NCBI RefSeq assembly: GCF_007991215.1
Contig: NZ_BJXX01000165.1
Location: 1 to 34,271, forward strand
Length of the DNA stretch: 34,271 bases
Source of the DNA: Aneurinibacillus danicus
Lineage (GTDB): Bacteria; Bacillota; Bacilli; Aneurinibacillales; Aneurinibacillaceae
Direction: 5' to 3'
The position numbers and the translations under genes are program-made. A model generated the notes under the pieces. The model was not told the DNA's origin. It did no database searches and saw only the letters and a program-made list of their open reading frames with translations. Positions 24,163 to 32,387 of the stretch are shown piece by piece; the stretch's first letter is position 1, and the number at the start of each line of letters is the position of its first letter.

Positions 24163-25053
24163 CATGAAAGAGGAAGAGCAACAGCAGCCTTACTACTGGC
24201 TTTACCGGTAGGTGGATTAATTGGCGCACCGGTGTCAACGTGGATTCTTGATAATATATCCTGGCTTGATATGGCAGGATGGAGATGGATGTTTATTCTT
24301 GAAGGAATCCCGGCCATTATTTTAGGTGTTGTTGTTGTTTTTTACTTAAATAATAGACCTGCTGATGCTAAGTGGTTATCTAAGGAGGAAAGTGATTGGT
24401 TAGAAGGCGAATTGAGCGCTGAACGACAATTAAGTTCACAAATAAATAAAGTCTCAAAGCTAGATATGTTGAAAGATTCAAAAGTCTGGAAGTTAGCTCT
24501 GTTATATTTCTCTGTTTATACAGCGATCTATGGATTGTCATTCTGGATACCAACCATCATAAAAACCTTATCAGCAAATGCAACGACCAACTTACAAATA
24601 GGCTGGTTAGCCATGATTCCTTCATTAGTTGGTATCCCATCTATTATATTGATTGGTTGGAATTCAGATAGGACTCATGCACATAAACTGCATTTAATTG
24701 TTTGCTGTATTATCGCACTTATCGGGTTTATCGGATGTGGTTTTTCAGAAAGCGTCTTTATGATGGTGCTTATGTTAACGATTACATCTGCCGGATTATA
24801 TGGATTTACTGGATGTTTCTTTGCTTACATGACATTTTTCTTCACCGAGTCTACTGCACCTGTTGGTATCGCTTTAGTCAATTCATTTGCAGCATTAGGT
24901 GGATTTGTAGGACCGATGATTCTTGGAACTGTAGCTTTTACTTCAGGGATGTTTATTTTATCTGGACTACTCGCAATCAGTATCGTCACTATGTTGACAT
25001 TAAAATTGATAAAGAATCAAGATGAGAACGAGGAGGTTATCCAAAAGTGCTAA
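24163..25053 (+). pseudogene. MFS transporter, 5'-truncated (ACS family-like)
   Basis: The open frame begins after a TAG at 24160 with HERGRATAALLLALPVGG, which in anion:cation symporter (ACS) transporters is an internal sequence after transmembrane helix 4. About 130 N-terminal residues are therefore missing. The rest runs to a normal C-terminus: WRWMFILEGIPAIILGVVVV, a central loop with ADAKWLSKEESDWLEGEL, and about six further membrane helices. A GTG at 24232 could start translation but would not give a complete carrier. The 3' end overlaps the acyl-CoA ligase start by seven bases, showing the two were one operon. ACS transporters typically import organic or aromatic acids. Confidence 0.85.
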
Positions 25054-26570
25054 CACATGGAGACATGACAATCTATACATATTTACAAAAACAAGCAAAG
25101 AAATACAAGGATAAGCCATTTATCTGTTATAAAAATGAAAATATTTCCTACATGGATATGCTAAAAAGAAGCAATCAAACAGCAAGCTGGCTTATAAAGC
25201 ATGGCATAAAAAAAGGTGACACGATTGCTGTCATGTGCAAAAATTCCCCCTTTTTCTATGATCTATGGTTCGGATGTGCAGCTATAGGAGCGATTATGCT
25301 GCCCATTAATACAGCATCAACAGTACGTGAATTACAATACCTATTAGAACACTCAGATAGTAAAGGTTTTCTTTTTGAAGAGTCACTAATCACAAAAAAA
25401 CATTTGGAAATGGCCTATGATTTTTCATTTCCCATCTATCAAAATCTCTCAAATGACTGGAGACTAGAATGTTCTACATTTGAAGATCATTGCCACGATC
25501 ATGATGTTTTGCCTTCGGATGTTAGCGCAATTATGTACACATCAGGTACAACTTCTAAACCAAAAGGCGTTCTTATAACACATGAGAATTATTTATTTGC
25601 TGGACATTCTTCAGTATTATATCAAGGACTCACACCAGAAGATCGCTACTTGATTTTCCTGCCTTTGTTTCATGCTAATTCACAGTATTATACGTCAATG
25701 GCAATGTTGGTTGCAGGTGGCACTATATTGTTGCTTGAAAAGTTTAGCGCCTCCACATTTTGGGATGATGTTCAAAGATTAAATCCAACTGTTTCAAGTT
25801 TTGTGGCAACAATAATTAAGATTTTATTAGAATTGCCAATTCATCCCTATGAAAATAAACACAATATCAGACAAGTGGGATATGGCTTATTTGTAAATAA
25901 AAACGATATTACGAATTTCCAAGAACGATTTGGTATAAAGCTCTTTCAATGGTATGGAATGACAGAATCTATCACAACTAATATTGTAACCCCTTTATAT
26001 GAAGAGATGCCTGAAGATCCTAAAACTGGTATTCTTGCTATGGGCAAACCTGGCTTAGGTCAAGAAATTAAAATCGTAGACGAAAATTCGAAAGAGGTTC
26101 CCCCTTTTACAATAGGGCAAATTATTATAAAAAGTCCGTCTTTGATGAAAGGCTATTATAAGAATGAAATAGAAACAAACAAGACGATTCAAAACGGCTG
26201 GCTCTATACAGGTGATAAAGGATATAGAAATAATGAAGGTTTTATCTGGTTTGTTGATCGAGATAAAGATTTGATTAAAAGGGCAGGCGAAAATGTATCT
26301 TCTATAGAGATTGAAAACGTATTATTAAGTTATCCAGGGGTTGCGGATTGTGCTGTAATCGGTATTCCTGACAACATAAGAGAAGAAGCCATTGTCGCCT
26401 ACATTTCAACGGATGGGTCAAAAATTTCCGAAGAAGAGCTAAGAGCTTTTTGTGCAGAACAATTATCTAAGTTTAAAATTCCACAAGAATTCCGGTTTAT
26501 AAAAGAATTCCCAAGAACTTCAATCGGAAAAATTCAAAAAAATGTACTACGACAAAACTATCCTAATTAA
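25047..26570 (+). CDS. AMP-binding acyl-CoA ligase
   Basis: The 507-residue class I adenylate-forming enzyme activates a carboxylic acid as acyl-AMP and transfers it to CoA. Core motifs are MYTSGTTSKPKGV (P-loop), QWYGMTESI, WLYTGDKGY, RAGENVSSIEIE and the C-terminal GKIQKNVLR lysine. Overall it resembles CaiC-type and medium or branched acid ligases, but the substrate cannot be read from sequence. GTG 25047 is preferred because AGGAGG lies ten bases upstream; the ATG at 25065 is too far from it. The reading frame is intact although the upstream transporter and downstream thiolase are broken. It is AT-rich and probably regulated by the adjacent TetR protein. Confidence 0.9.
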   Translation: MLTHGDMTIYTYLQKQAKKYKDKPFICYKNENISYMDMLKRSNQTASWLIKHGIKKGDTIAVMCKNSPFFYDLWFGCAAIGAIMLPINTASTVRELQYLLEHSDSKGFLFEESLITKKHLEMAYDFSFPIYQNLSNDWRLECSTFEDHCHDHDVLPSDVSAIMYTSGTTSKPKGVLITHENYLFAGHSSVLYQGLTPEDRYLIFLPLFHANSQYYTSMAMLVAGGTILLLEKFSASTFWDDVQRLNPTVSSFVATIIKILLELPIHPYENKHNIRQVGYGLFVNKNDITNFQERFGIKLFQWYGMTESITTNIVTPLYEEMPEDPKTGILAMGKPGLGQEIKIVDENSKEVPPFTIGQIIIKSPSLMKGYYKNEIETNKTIQNGWLYTGDKGYRNNEGFIWFVDRDKDLIKRAGENVSSIEIENVLLSYPGVADCAVIGIPDNIREEAIVAYISTDGSKISEEELRAFCAEQLSKFKIPQEFRFIKEFPRTSIGKIQKNVLRQNYPN

Positions 26571-26583
26571 TAATAATCTTTAC

Positions 26584-26622
26584 AGCATTTCCATACAGAT
26601 AAATGGAAATGCTACGGTTTTG
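26584..26622 (+). terminator. Terminator behind the acyl-CoA ligase
   Basis: AGCATTTCCAT pairs perfectly with ATGGAAATGCT (11 bp, eight-base loop), followed by a short T-rich stretch. Confidence 0.65.
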
Positions 26623-26942
26623 TTCCGGGCATTCGATTCGGGTCATTTGGAGGTTCTCTCAAAGATGTAACTGATATTGAGCTTGCTGTAGTGGCAACAA
26701 CTGAAGCATTAAACCGGAGTGGAATTTCTCCAAAAGAAATTGAAGATGTTTCATTTGGAAATGTAATTCATAATGGTAATAAACGTACTGCTTATGCTGC
26801 GACTAAAGCTTTTTTAAAGTTGAATGGTGATCATTTGCGAATGCCAACCGAAGAAGGGATTGATTTTATGGTTGATGTAGCTCAGAAGAAATATGAAGTT
26901 CCAAAAGAGATAGCATCTATTTTAAAGCAATATTGTACATAA
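26616..26942 (+). pseudogene. Chimeric remnant: thiolase N-terminus joined to Doc toxin C-terminus
   Basis: In one frame the first part reads GSFGGSLKDV...ALNRSGISPKEIEDVSFGNVI, the N-terminal region of acetyl-CoA acetyltransferases. At about 26775 it passes directly into NGNKRTAYAATKAFLKLNGD, the end of the Fic motif and C-terminal half of a Doc (death-on-curing) toxin, down to the stop. The thiolase lacks its start, its catalytic cysteine region and everything after; the Doc part lacks the Fic histidine. A deletion between two unrelated genes that happened to stay in frame explains this. No function is expected. The thiolase fits the preceding acyl-CoA ligase operon. Confidence 0.75.
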
Positions 26943-27055
26943 AATCCTCTCCTCATTCTTTTCTCTCTTTTCCTTCGTGTCCCAAAAGTTCAGCCGCCCT
27001 TTCCCTCATTTTCATGGCGGGGGTGCGGCTGAAACGCCATGGTTGTTTTTTGGCC
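26943..27055 (+). repeat. Intergenic repeat family, copy 7 (forward)
   Basis: It starts at the stop of the chimeric remnant with the pyrimidine arm, then TCCTTCGTGTCCC. Module A has a perfect 9-bp stem TTCAGCCGC (26989-26997) with GCGGCTGAA (27025-27033). The tail is CGCCATGGTTGTTTTTTGG. It is much GC-richer than its surroundings. Confidence 0.85.
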
Positions 27056-27098
27056 AACTCCACATGTTTCTAGTAAATCCCCTGTGTTGCATCTTTCT

Positions 27099-27209
27099 TC
27101 AATATGGTCTCGACTCTATACCTATCAAACTAACAGGATAAAGATTATTTATTTGTTTGATTTCTTCCAAAATTTTTATTATGTGATTGTTTTGTATGTA
27201 ATTCTCCAT
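27099..27209 (-). CDS. Tiny ORF, 36 aa, overlapping the small membrane ORF
   Basis: ATG 27209 opens MENYIQNNHIIKILEEIK and ends IGIESRPY. The helical NNHIIKILEEIKQI segment resembles the cytoplasmic tail of short single-span membrane proteins of Bacillales. It overlaps the end of the membrane ORF in another frame, so it may be the displaced tail of one frameshifted gene rather than a separate protein. It has only a weak ribosome binding site (TAGGG). Confidence 0.35.
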   Translation of the reverse strand: MENYIQNNHIIKILEEIKQINNLYPVSLIGIESRPY

Positions 27210-27274
27210 TGAATCCCTACTAAAGCAGCTAAAAAACCAAACCCAATTATAAATATGGGGAAAAGCGAATTCAC
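27179..27274 (-). CDS. Small single-span membrane protein, 31 aa, possibly frameshifted
   Basis: GTG 27274 is preceded by AAGAGGTGA six bases upstream, a good ribosome binding site. The product is one hydrophobic helix (SLFPIFIIGFGFLAALVGIQW) with a basic end (RITYKT). A single frameshift would join it to the helical 36-codon ORF that overlaps its 3' end, giving a typical short membrane protein with a helical cytoplasmic tail. Its 5' end abuts the right copy of the 44-bp repeat. Function is unknown. Confidence 0.4.
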   Translation of the reverse strand: MNSLFPIFIIGFGFLAALVGIQWRITYKTIT

Positions 27275-27293
27275 TCTATTCACCTCTTAAGAA

Positions 27294-27337
27294 TTGTATA
27301 AGCTAAAATGTTCCGGTACCTCTGTATTAAAAAGAAA
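27294..27337 (+). repeat. 44-bp direct repeat, right copy
   Basis: It is 43/44 identical to 23282-23325. Here the repeat runs on into an intact inverted repeat (27331-27375) that the left copy has lost through a 29-base deletion between two AAAGAAA tracts. Confidence 0.9.
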
Positions 27338-27375
27338 GGTTTTCTTTTGAAAATACACAAAAGAAAACCTTCTTT
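27331..27375 (-). terminator. Terminator of the lipoprotein gene
   Basis: AAAGAAAGGTTTTCTTTT pairs with AAAAGAAAACCTTCTTT with one bulged base. Read on the minus strand it ends in a T-rich run. Confidence 0.65.
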
Positions 27376-27429
27376 CATAAGAGACAATAGTGTCTTTCAA
27401 GTAGCATGTAAGTTTTTAGTTAATCAATC

Positions 27430-27972
27430 TTACTCGGTTAATGTTTTATTCATGTCGTTTAATATTTTTTTGTAATTTTGAAGATCCTTTTTATCAAATA
27501 AACGATTATCATTTAGTTTTCTTTCTAAAGTATATAATTGGATAAATTGTTTTTTCTTATTCTTAATTTTTTCTAGATCGTCTTGTTTTATTAGAACGTT
27601 AATATTTTGTATGTATTGTTTTTGATTTTTAAATAAGTTTAATATAGCTTCTTGTAAATCTTGCTCTACAATTTTATTATATGTGTCCTTATCTCTTGCT
27701 AGTGTAGCCAGCATAGATAAAGGATTACTATATATATATGCATCAATTAAGCCACTAATATAATTCAAGTCTTTTGTTTCGCTTACTTTAGATAGGTTAT
27801 CAGTAATTTTACCAAATTGATACAGGGAAACAGAGTAATGATGTTTAAATAAATCTTTAAGTAATGTAACACTTTTTTCCTCTTCACTTGAATTAGAAAC
27901 ATTTTGACTGCAAGCGGTTGATGTAATGAGTATAAAAACAAGAAAAAGGGTAGTAAGTCTTTTTTTTAGCAT
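27430..27972 (-). CDS. Putative lipoprotein of unknown function
   Basis: The 180-residue protein starts with MLKKRLTTLFLVFILITSTA and a cysteine at 21, a lipobox-type signal peptide, so it should be anchored outside the membrane. The mature part is Lys/Asn/Leu-rich and mostly helical, with probable coiled-coil stretches (LIKQDDLEKIKNKKKQ, KKDLQNYKKILNDMNKTL). I recognise no domain. It is very AT-rich. TATAAT on the minus strand (28006-28001) may be its -10. It could be an immunity-type or stress lipoprotein linked to the neighbouring secreted protein, but nothing in the sequence proves that. Confidence 0.7.
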   Translation of the reverse strand: MLKKRLTTLFLVFILITSTACSQNVSNSSEEEKSVTLLKDLFKHHYSVSLYQFGKITDNLSKVSETKDLNYISGLIDAYIYSNPLSMLATLARDKDTYNKIVEQDLQEAILNLFKNQKQYIQNINVLIKQDDLEKIKNKKKQFIQLYTLERKLNDNRLFDKKDLQNYKKILNDMNKTLTE

Positions 27973-28070
27973 TTATTTACTCAATCCTTTCCTTTTTTTG
28001 ATTATACAACTTATATCGTAAAAATATAATATTAATCTAAAAATAATGAACTTTTTGTTTATTTATAATA

Positions 28071-28103
28071 AACAAGGCACCCGTATTGAACGAATGCCTT
28101 GTT
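28071..28103. terminator. Terminator of the secreted-protein gene
   Basis: AACAAGGCA and TGCCTTGTT form a 9-bp stem just 3' of the minus-strand gene ending at 28121. Flanks are AT-rich on both sides. Confidence 0.6.
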
Positions 28104-28120
28104 TTCTTAATTTTATTTTA

Positions 28121-28981
28121 TTACGGTAAATTTACAGCATTATCATCCCATTTGTCCCAACTAGCTTCTGTTTCGCTTAAGGTTACATTATATGTAAGAC
28201 CGCCGGTGCTACCTGCTGTTGCATAATTGAAAGCTGCTCCTACAGTTGTGCTTGTACTTGTTTTACTATAAGTATGGGTATATTTTGAGCCATACTCTAG
28301 CCATCCCGATTTTTTGGGTGTAACATAAACAGTTGCATAGGTATCAAAATCAAGCTTATTATCAAGGACGTTAAATAAATATATTCCGCTAGTTCTCCTT
28401 GATCCATCTCTCTTCGTAGCTTTGGTGGTATCACCAACATTTGCATCATAGTACGCCCCTACTGTCGGGTCCCATTCAATAGATACTAAATCATAAGAGC
28501 CGGGTCTAGCTTCAGAAACTGAGGAATCCCAAGAGATATATAGTCTGTAATAAGAATCTCCGCCTCTTTTTGCTGAATAAGAGGACAGAGTAATTTGGTC
28601 AACTCCGATAGCTTGTGCAGAAAACTCCGGAGTTGCTCTATCTTTCATGGAAAACTCAATGCCCAACATATTTAACCTATTAGTTAATTCACTCGAAGAT
28701 AAGTAGTTTTTGTTTTCTTTGACATAATTATGCATGAATTTATCAAACTCTGTATCTGACAAAGTATCAACTTGTTTTTTTAGAGCTCTTTGGTTAGCTT
28801 TTAATGTTTGTTTATCTAACTTTGTTATTTCTGAAGCAAGCGATTTTCCATTTCCACTTTGACTAACAGAGACTACAGATTTTGAGGGTTCACTTTTAAC
28901 TAATTCGGTACTTGCACTACCTACAGGTGAGAAAGCTAAAAGCATTGCTAATGAACTAACAACAGCAAAAGTTTTTTTCAT
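28121..28981 (-). CDS. Secreted beta-rich protein of unknown function
   Basis: The 286-residue protein starts at ATG 28981 with GGAGG about eight bases upstream. A Sec signal peptide (MKKTFAVVSSLAMLLAFSPV, then GSA) predicts cleavage near residue 23. Residues about 25-105 are charged and helical, like a propeptide (KLDKQTLKANQRALKKQVDT). From about 110 the sequence turns Ser/Thr/Tyr/Asp-rich and probably beta-stranded (ITLSSYSAKRGGDSYYRLYI, VYVTPKKSGWLEYGSKYTHT) and ends SWDKWDDNAVNLP. There are no cysteines and no catalytic motif that I recognise. A helical pro-region plus a beta domain would suit an exported toxin, surface protein or inhibitor; none is shown. An upstream in-frame extension to 29242 is rejected because it lacks a start signal. 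Confidence 0.7.
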   Translation of the reverse strand: MKKTFAVVSSLAMLLAFSPVGSASTELVKSEPSKSVVSVSQSGNGKSLASEITKLDKQTLKANQRALKKQVDTLSDTEFDKFMHNYVKENKNYLSSSELTNRLNMLGIEFSMKDRATPEFSAQAIGVDQITLSSYSAKRGGDSYYRLYISWDSSVSEARPGSYDLVSIEWDPTVGAYYDANVGDTTKATKRDGSRRTSGIYLFNVLDNKLDFDTYATVYVTPKKSGWLEYGSKYTHTYSKTSTSTTVGAAFNYATAGSTGGLTYNVTLSETEASWDKWDDNAVNLP

Positions 28982-29304
28982 TCTGAAATACCTCCATATC
29001 TTTTGAATTTCAATACATGTTAAATAATTCGATTTATTCCTTTTAATTCCTTTGCTTATTTTGCATAATTTTGTAAAATTTATGTCAAAATAACCATTTT
29101 TGCATTTCGACAGTGAGAATCTTTGATAAGTATGTGTTTGAAACTTTATAACGTCCGATAATTTGCAAAATGGTGCGACAAGAAGTTGCTTTCTATACAG
29201 TGCAGCACCGGTCTCATTTGTTAGTACCCCATCAGCTAACAAAGTTGTAGATTTTTAAAGGATTTTCGTGTGCAAACTCGAAGACAGTCATGAGGTGATT
29301 TTTT
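28982..29304. other. AT-rich gap with inverted repeat
   Basis: No gene is seen. TTTGTTAG (29217-29224) and CTAACAAA (29236-29243) form an 8-bp inverted repeat ahead of the IS630-like fragment and may belong to an old insertion sequence end. The part next to 28981 should hold the secreted-protein promoter. Confidence 0.4.
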
Positions 29305-29361
29305 ATGGCGATCTTCGTACGCGACCTAACCAACGAAGAAGGAAATAATCTCCTTGCTTAA
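29305..29361 (+). pseudogene. Start of an IS630-type transposase, truncated
   Basis: ATG 29305, with GAGGTGA five bases upstream, encodes MAIFVRDLTNEEGNNLLA and stops. The VRDLTNEEG opening is like the N-terminus of IS630-family transposases. Only 18 codons remain, so this is at best the edge of a deleted element. Confidence 0.4.
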
Positions 29362-29401
29362 TGCTTCATATGAAAAAGAAAAAAATTTTGCAAAAAAGGT
29401 A

Positions 29402-29436
29402 TTGAATTTTTATTAATGAAGATGCATAATATTGCA
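29402..29436 (+). promoter_or_regulatory. argG promoter with two ARG boxes
   Basis: TTGAAT (29402-29407), a 17-base spacer and CATAAT (29425-29430) form the promoter. TGAATTTTTATTAA (29403-29416) matches 13 of 14 positions of the ARG box and TGCATAATATTGCA (29423-29436) matches 11 of 14. Their centres are 20 bp apart, right for one ArgR hexamer, and they cover both promoter elements. Confidence 0.8.
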
Positions 29437-29481
29437 TAGAAAACAAATTGTGTGCGAGGCACGAAGGGAAGGATTTACATT

Positions 29482-30738
29482 ATGGCAAAAGAAAAAGTGG
29501 TTCTGGCCTATTCAGGCGGTTTAGATACATCAGTAGCAATCAAATGGCTTCAAGAAACATATAATTATGACGTTATTGCAGTAGCGCTGGATGTCGGTGA
29601 AGGAAAAGATCTGGATTTCGTACGTGACAAAGCCCTGCAGGTCGGCGCGATTAAGTCCTATGTCGTTGATGCAAAAGATTTGTTTGCGGATGAATTTGTT
29701 TTACCGGCACTGAAAGCCAATGCCATGTACGAAGGCAAATATCCGGTTGTATCCGCACTTTCCCGTCCGCTTATCGCAAAAGTGCTTGTAGACATCGCGG
29801 AAGAAGAAGGCGCGGTTGCGGTAGCTCACGGCTGCACAGGAAAAGGAAACGACCAGGTGCGTTTCGATGTTTCCATCACGGCACTGAATCCGGATCTTAA
29901 GATTGTGGCACCGGTACGTGAATGGGGCATGAGCCGCGACGAAGAGATTAAATATGCAGAGAAACACAACATTCCGATTCCGGTAGACCTGGATAACCCG
30001 TACAGCATTGACCAGAACCTCTGGGGCCGTGCATGCGAGTGCGGTGAGCTTGAGAACCCGTGGAACGAGCCGCCGAAGGGCGCATACGACCTGACGAACC
30101 ATCTCGAAGATACGCCGGACACGCCGGAAGAAATCGAGATCGAATTCGTACAGGGCAAGCCGGTAGCGCTGAACGGCAAGCAAATGAAATTGTCTGAGCT
30201 TATTCTTGAACTCAACCAGATCGCCGGAAAGCATGGCGTAGGCCGCATCGACCACGTGGAAAACCGTCTTGTCGGTATCAAATCCCGTGAAGTATACGAA
30301 GCACCGGGCGCGATTACGCTTATCCTGGCGCACCGTGAGCTGGAGTTCCTAACTCAACCGCGCGAAGTGGCGCAGTTCAAACCGATTGTAGAACAAAAAA
30401 TCTCCCAGGTTATCTATGAAGGTCTGTGGTTCTCACCAATCATGGACGCGCTGAATGCGTTCGTAGAAGAAACACAAAAATTCGTAACGGGCACAATCCG
30501 TGTGAAACTGTTCAAAGGCCACGCTATCGTAGTCGGAAGAAAATCTGAGTCTTCCCTGTACGATGAGAATCTGGCTACGTACAGTACGGAAGATACTTTT
30601 GACCACCAGGCAGCTATCGGCTTCGTGAAGCTGTGGGGGCTGCAGACGAAAGTATTCGTACAGACGAATAAAGATAAGCTCGACCATACGCCAAAAGCGG
30701 TTGTTATCGATAAAAAAGAAGCGATTGAGCAAGTGTAA
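29482..30738 (+). CDS. argG: Argininosuccinate synthase
   Basis: The 418-residue enzyme condenses citrulline and aspartate with ATP to form argininosuccinate. The N-terminal PP-loop [15 protein letters not shown] binds [18 protein letters not shown] is the citrulline/aspartate region, and [14 protein letters not shown] is typical of the longer ArgG branch. ATG 29482 follows AAGGGAAGG nine bases upstream, which removes ten upstream codons. It is transcribed with argH from the ARG-box promoter. Codon use returns to the GC-richer chromosomal style, so the island ends before it. Confidence 0.95.
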   Translation: MAKEKVVLAYSGGLDTSVAIKWLQETYNYDVIAVALDVGEGKDLDFVRDKALQVGAIKSYVVDAKDLFADEFVLPALKANAMYEGKYPVVSALSRPLIAKVLVDIAEEEGAVAVAHGCTGKGNDQVRFDVSITALNPDLKIVAPVREWGMSRDEEIKYAEKHNIPIPVDLDNPYSIDQNLWGRACECGELENPWNEPPKGAYDLTNHLEDTPDTPEEIEIEFVQGKPVALNGKQMKLSELILELNQIAGKHGVGRIDHVENRLVGIKSREVYEAPGAITLILAHRELEFLTQPREVAQFKPIVEQKISQVIYEGLWFSPIMDALNAFVEETQKFVTGTIRVKLFKGHAIVVGRKSESSLYDENLATYSTEDTFDHQAAIGFVKLWGLQTKVFVQTNKDKLDHTPKAVVIDKKEAIEQV

Positions 30739-30763
30739 CATTATATAGAGTAGAACAGCAGTC

Positions 30764-30777
30764 AGAGAGGAGGGAGG
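30764..30777 (+). promoter_or_regulatory. Distant Shine-Dalgarno sequence of argH
   Basis: AGAGAGGAGGGAGG contains two GGAGG cores but ends 46 bases before the argH ATG. No other good ribosome binding site precedes that ATG. Confidence 0.6.
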
Positions 30778-30816
30778 CGTTTTTCCTTTCGGTCCGGCAC
30801 CGGAAGAAAAAACGCC
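30776..30816 (+). other. Hairpin between the argH ribosome binding site and start codon
   Basis: GGCGTTTTT (30776-30784) pairs with AAAAACGCC (30808-30816), and the stem continues inward to about 17 bp with two imperfect pairs and a short loop. When folded it would leave about nine bases between the GGAGG at 30769-30773 and the ATG. No T run follows, so it is a poor terminator. Confidence 0.65.
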
Positions 30817-30823
30817 TATATTA

Positions 30824-32248
30824 ATGAAACTATGGGGCGGCAGATTCACCAAAGCAACGGATAAACTCGTAGAAGAATATACGGCATCCATCCAGTTCGA
30901 CCAGCAGTTATGGAGAGAAGACATCATCGGCAGTCTCGCCCATGTATCGATGCTTGGTAAGTGCGGTATTATCGGGGAAGATGAGGCGGCGACAATCGCG
31001 GAAGGGCTGAAGAAAGTCGCCGCGATGATTGAAGCGGGCAATGTAGAATTTTCGGTGGAAAACGAAGACGTACATATGAACGTGGAGAAACTGCTGCTGG
31101 AGCAGATCGGACCGGTCGGGGGCAAACTGCACACCGGACGCAGCCGCAACGACCAGGTGGCTACCGATATGCACCTCTATTTGCGTGCACGTGTTATCGA
31201 AATCGTCGAGCTGGTTGCGGGAGTACAGGAGGCGCTGCTTGAGCAGGCGGCAGCCAACACGGATACGATCCTGCCGGGTTATACGCACCTGCAGCGTGCG
31301 CAGCCGGTGCTGTTTGCCCATCATCTCATGGCGTACTACTCCATGCTGCAGCGCGATGCGGAACGATTGATGGATAGCTGGAAACGGATTAACGTGCTGC
31401 CGCTGGGTGCGGGTGCACTGGCCGGCACAACATTCCCGATCGATCGTGAATATGTGGCCGAACTGCTAAAGTTTGATGCCATCTATAGCAATAGCATGGA
31501 TGCGGTGAGCGATCGTGACTTCATCATCGAGTTTTTGTCAAACTCATCGCTTCTTATGGCGCATCTGTCGCGTCTGTGCGAAGAATTGATTCTGTGGATG
31601 AGCGATGAATTTAACTTCGTCGAGCTTGATGATGCATTCTGCACAGGCTCGAGCATCATGCCGCAGAAGAAGAATCCGGATGTGGCGGAGCTTGTGCGCG
31701 GCAAAACCGGGCGCGTCTACGGAAACCTCTTCGGTCTTTTGACTGTGCTGAAAGGGCTGCCGCTCGCATACAACAAAGACATGCAGGAAGACAAGGAAGG
31801 CATGTTCGATACGGTAGCCACACTGCATGGTGCGCTGTCCTTGTTCGCGCCGATGATTCGTACAATGAAAGTAAAAAAAGAAAACATGCGTCAAGCCGTG
31901 GCACACGATTTCTCCAATGCGACCGATTTGGCCGATTACCTGGTGGGCAAAGGGATGCCGTTCCGCCAGGCGCATGAAGTGGTAGGAAAAAGCGTGCTGT
32001 ACTGTATCGAGCAAGGAAAATACTTACTTGATCTGACAATGGAAGAATATAAGCAGTTCTCTGAGCTGTTTGAGGACGATATTTATACCGCGCTGGATCC
32101 GCAAAATGTAGTAAATGCCCGCAATGTATTGGGCGGTACGGCGAAAAATCAAGTGGAAAGCCAGGTGGCTGCGGCAGGTGTCGAACTGAAAAAGACACAG
32201 CAGTGGGTGAAAGACCATTTGCAAAAGATCGAGGTGCAGCTTCTTTAA
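30824..32248 (+). CDS. argH: Argininosuccinate lyase
   Basis: The 474-residue enzyme splits argininosuccinate into arginine and fumarate, the last step of the pathway. The N-terminus [19 protein letters not shown] is that of the family, which fixes the start at 30824. [26 protein letters not shown]-type region ([16 protein letters not shown]) and the superfamily signature [12 protein letters not shown] with the catalytic serine loop are all present. The start lacks a nearby ribosome binding site; a strong one lies upstream of a hairpin. It ends the argGH operon. Confidence 0.96.
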   Translation: MKLWGGRFTKATDKLVEEYTASIQFDQQLWREDIIGSLAHVSMLGKCGIIGEDEAATIAEGLKKVAAMIEAGNVEFSVENEDVHMNVEKLLLEQIGPVGGKLHTGRSRNDQVATDMHLYLRARVIEIVELVAGVQEALLEQAAANTDTILPGYTHLQRAQPVLFAHHLMAYYSMLQRDAERLMDSWKRINVLPLGAGALAGTTFPIDREYVAELLKFDAIYSNSMDAVSDRDFIIEFLSNSSLLMAHLSRLCEELILWMSDEFNFVELDDAFCTGSSIMPQKKNPDVAELVRGKTGRVYGNLFGLLTVLKGLPLAYNKDMQEDKEGMFDTVATLHGALSLFAPMIRTMKVKKENMRQAVAHDFSNATDLADYLVGKGMPFRQAHEVVGKSVLYCIEQGKYLLDLTMEEYKQFSELFEDDIYTALDPQNVVNARNVLGGTAKNQVESQVAAAGVELKKTQQWVKDHLQKIEVQLL

Positions 32249-32300
32249 CATTAAGTATGAATTAAAAGGATATGAAAGAAATAGTGATTATCTGTAAGGT

Positions 32301-32333
32301 CATCCCCTTTCAAAACAAGGGGATGTTTTTTTT
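32301..32333 (+). terminator. Terminator of argGH
   Basis: CATCCCCTT-N7-AAGGGGATG is a perfect 9-bp stem followed by eight T residues. Confidence 0.92.
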
Positions 32334-32387
32334 CGTGGAAAATTGTCGAAAATAATGTGTTATTCTTCATGCGTTTTGCCCGACAAG

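Larger units (their letters stand above)
23276..29400. other. AT-rich accessory island
   Basis: From the break in repeat copy 6 to the argG promoter the DNA becomes visibly AT-rich, with A/T-ending codons in nearly every gene, against the GC-richer codon use on both sides. It holds a TetR-controlled remnant of a catabolic operon, fragments of a thiolase, a Doc toxin and an IS630 transposase, tiny ORFs and two exported proteins of unknown function. I see no intact transposase or integrase. Confidence 0.7.

Noticed and set aside
24232-25053. A complete MFS transporter starting at GTG 24232
   Set aside because: Recognisable transporter sequence continues upstream of the GTG to a TAG at 24160 and the first helices are missing, so this is a truncated gene.
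28982-29242. 87-codon upstream extension of the secreted protein
   Set aside because: It has no ribosome binding site, whereas ATG 28981 has GGAGG and opens a clear signal peptide.
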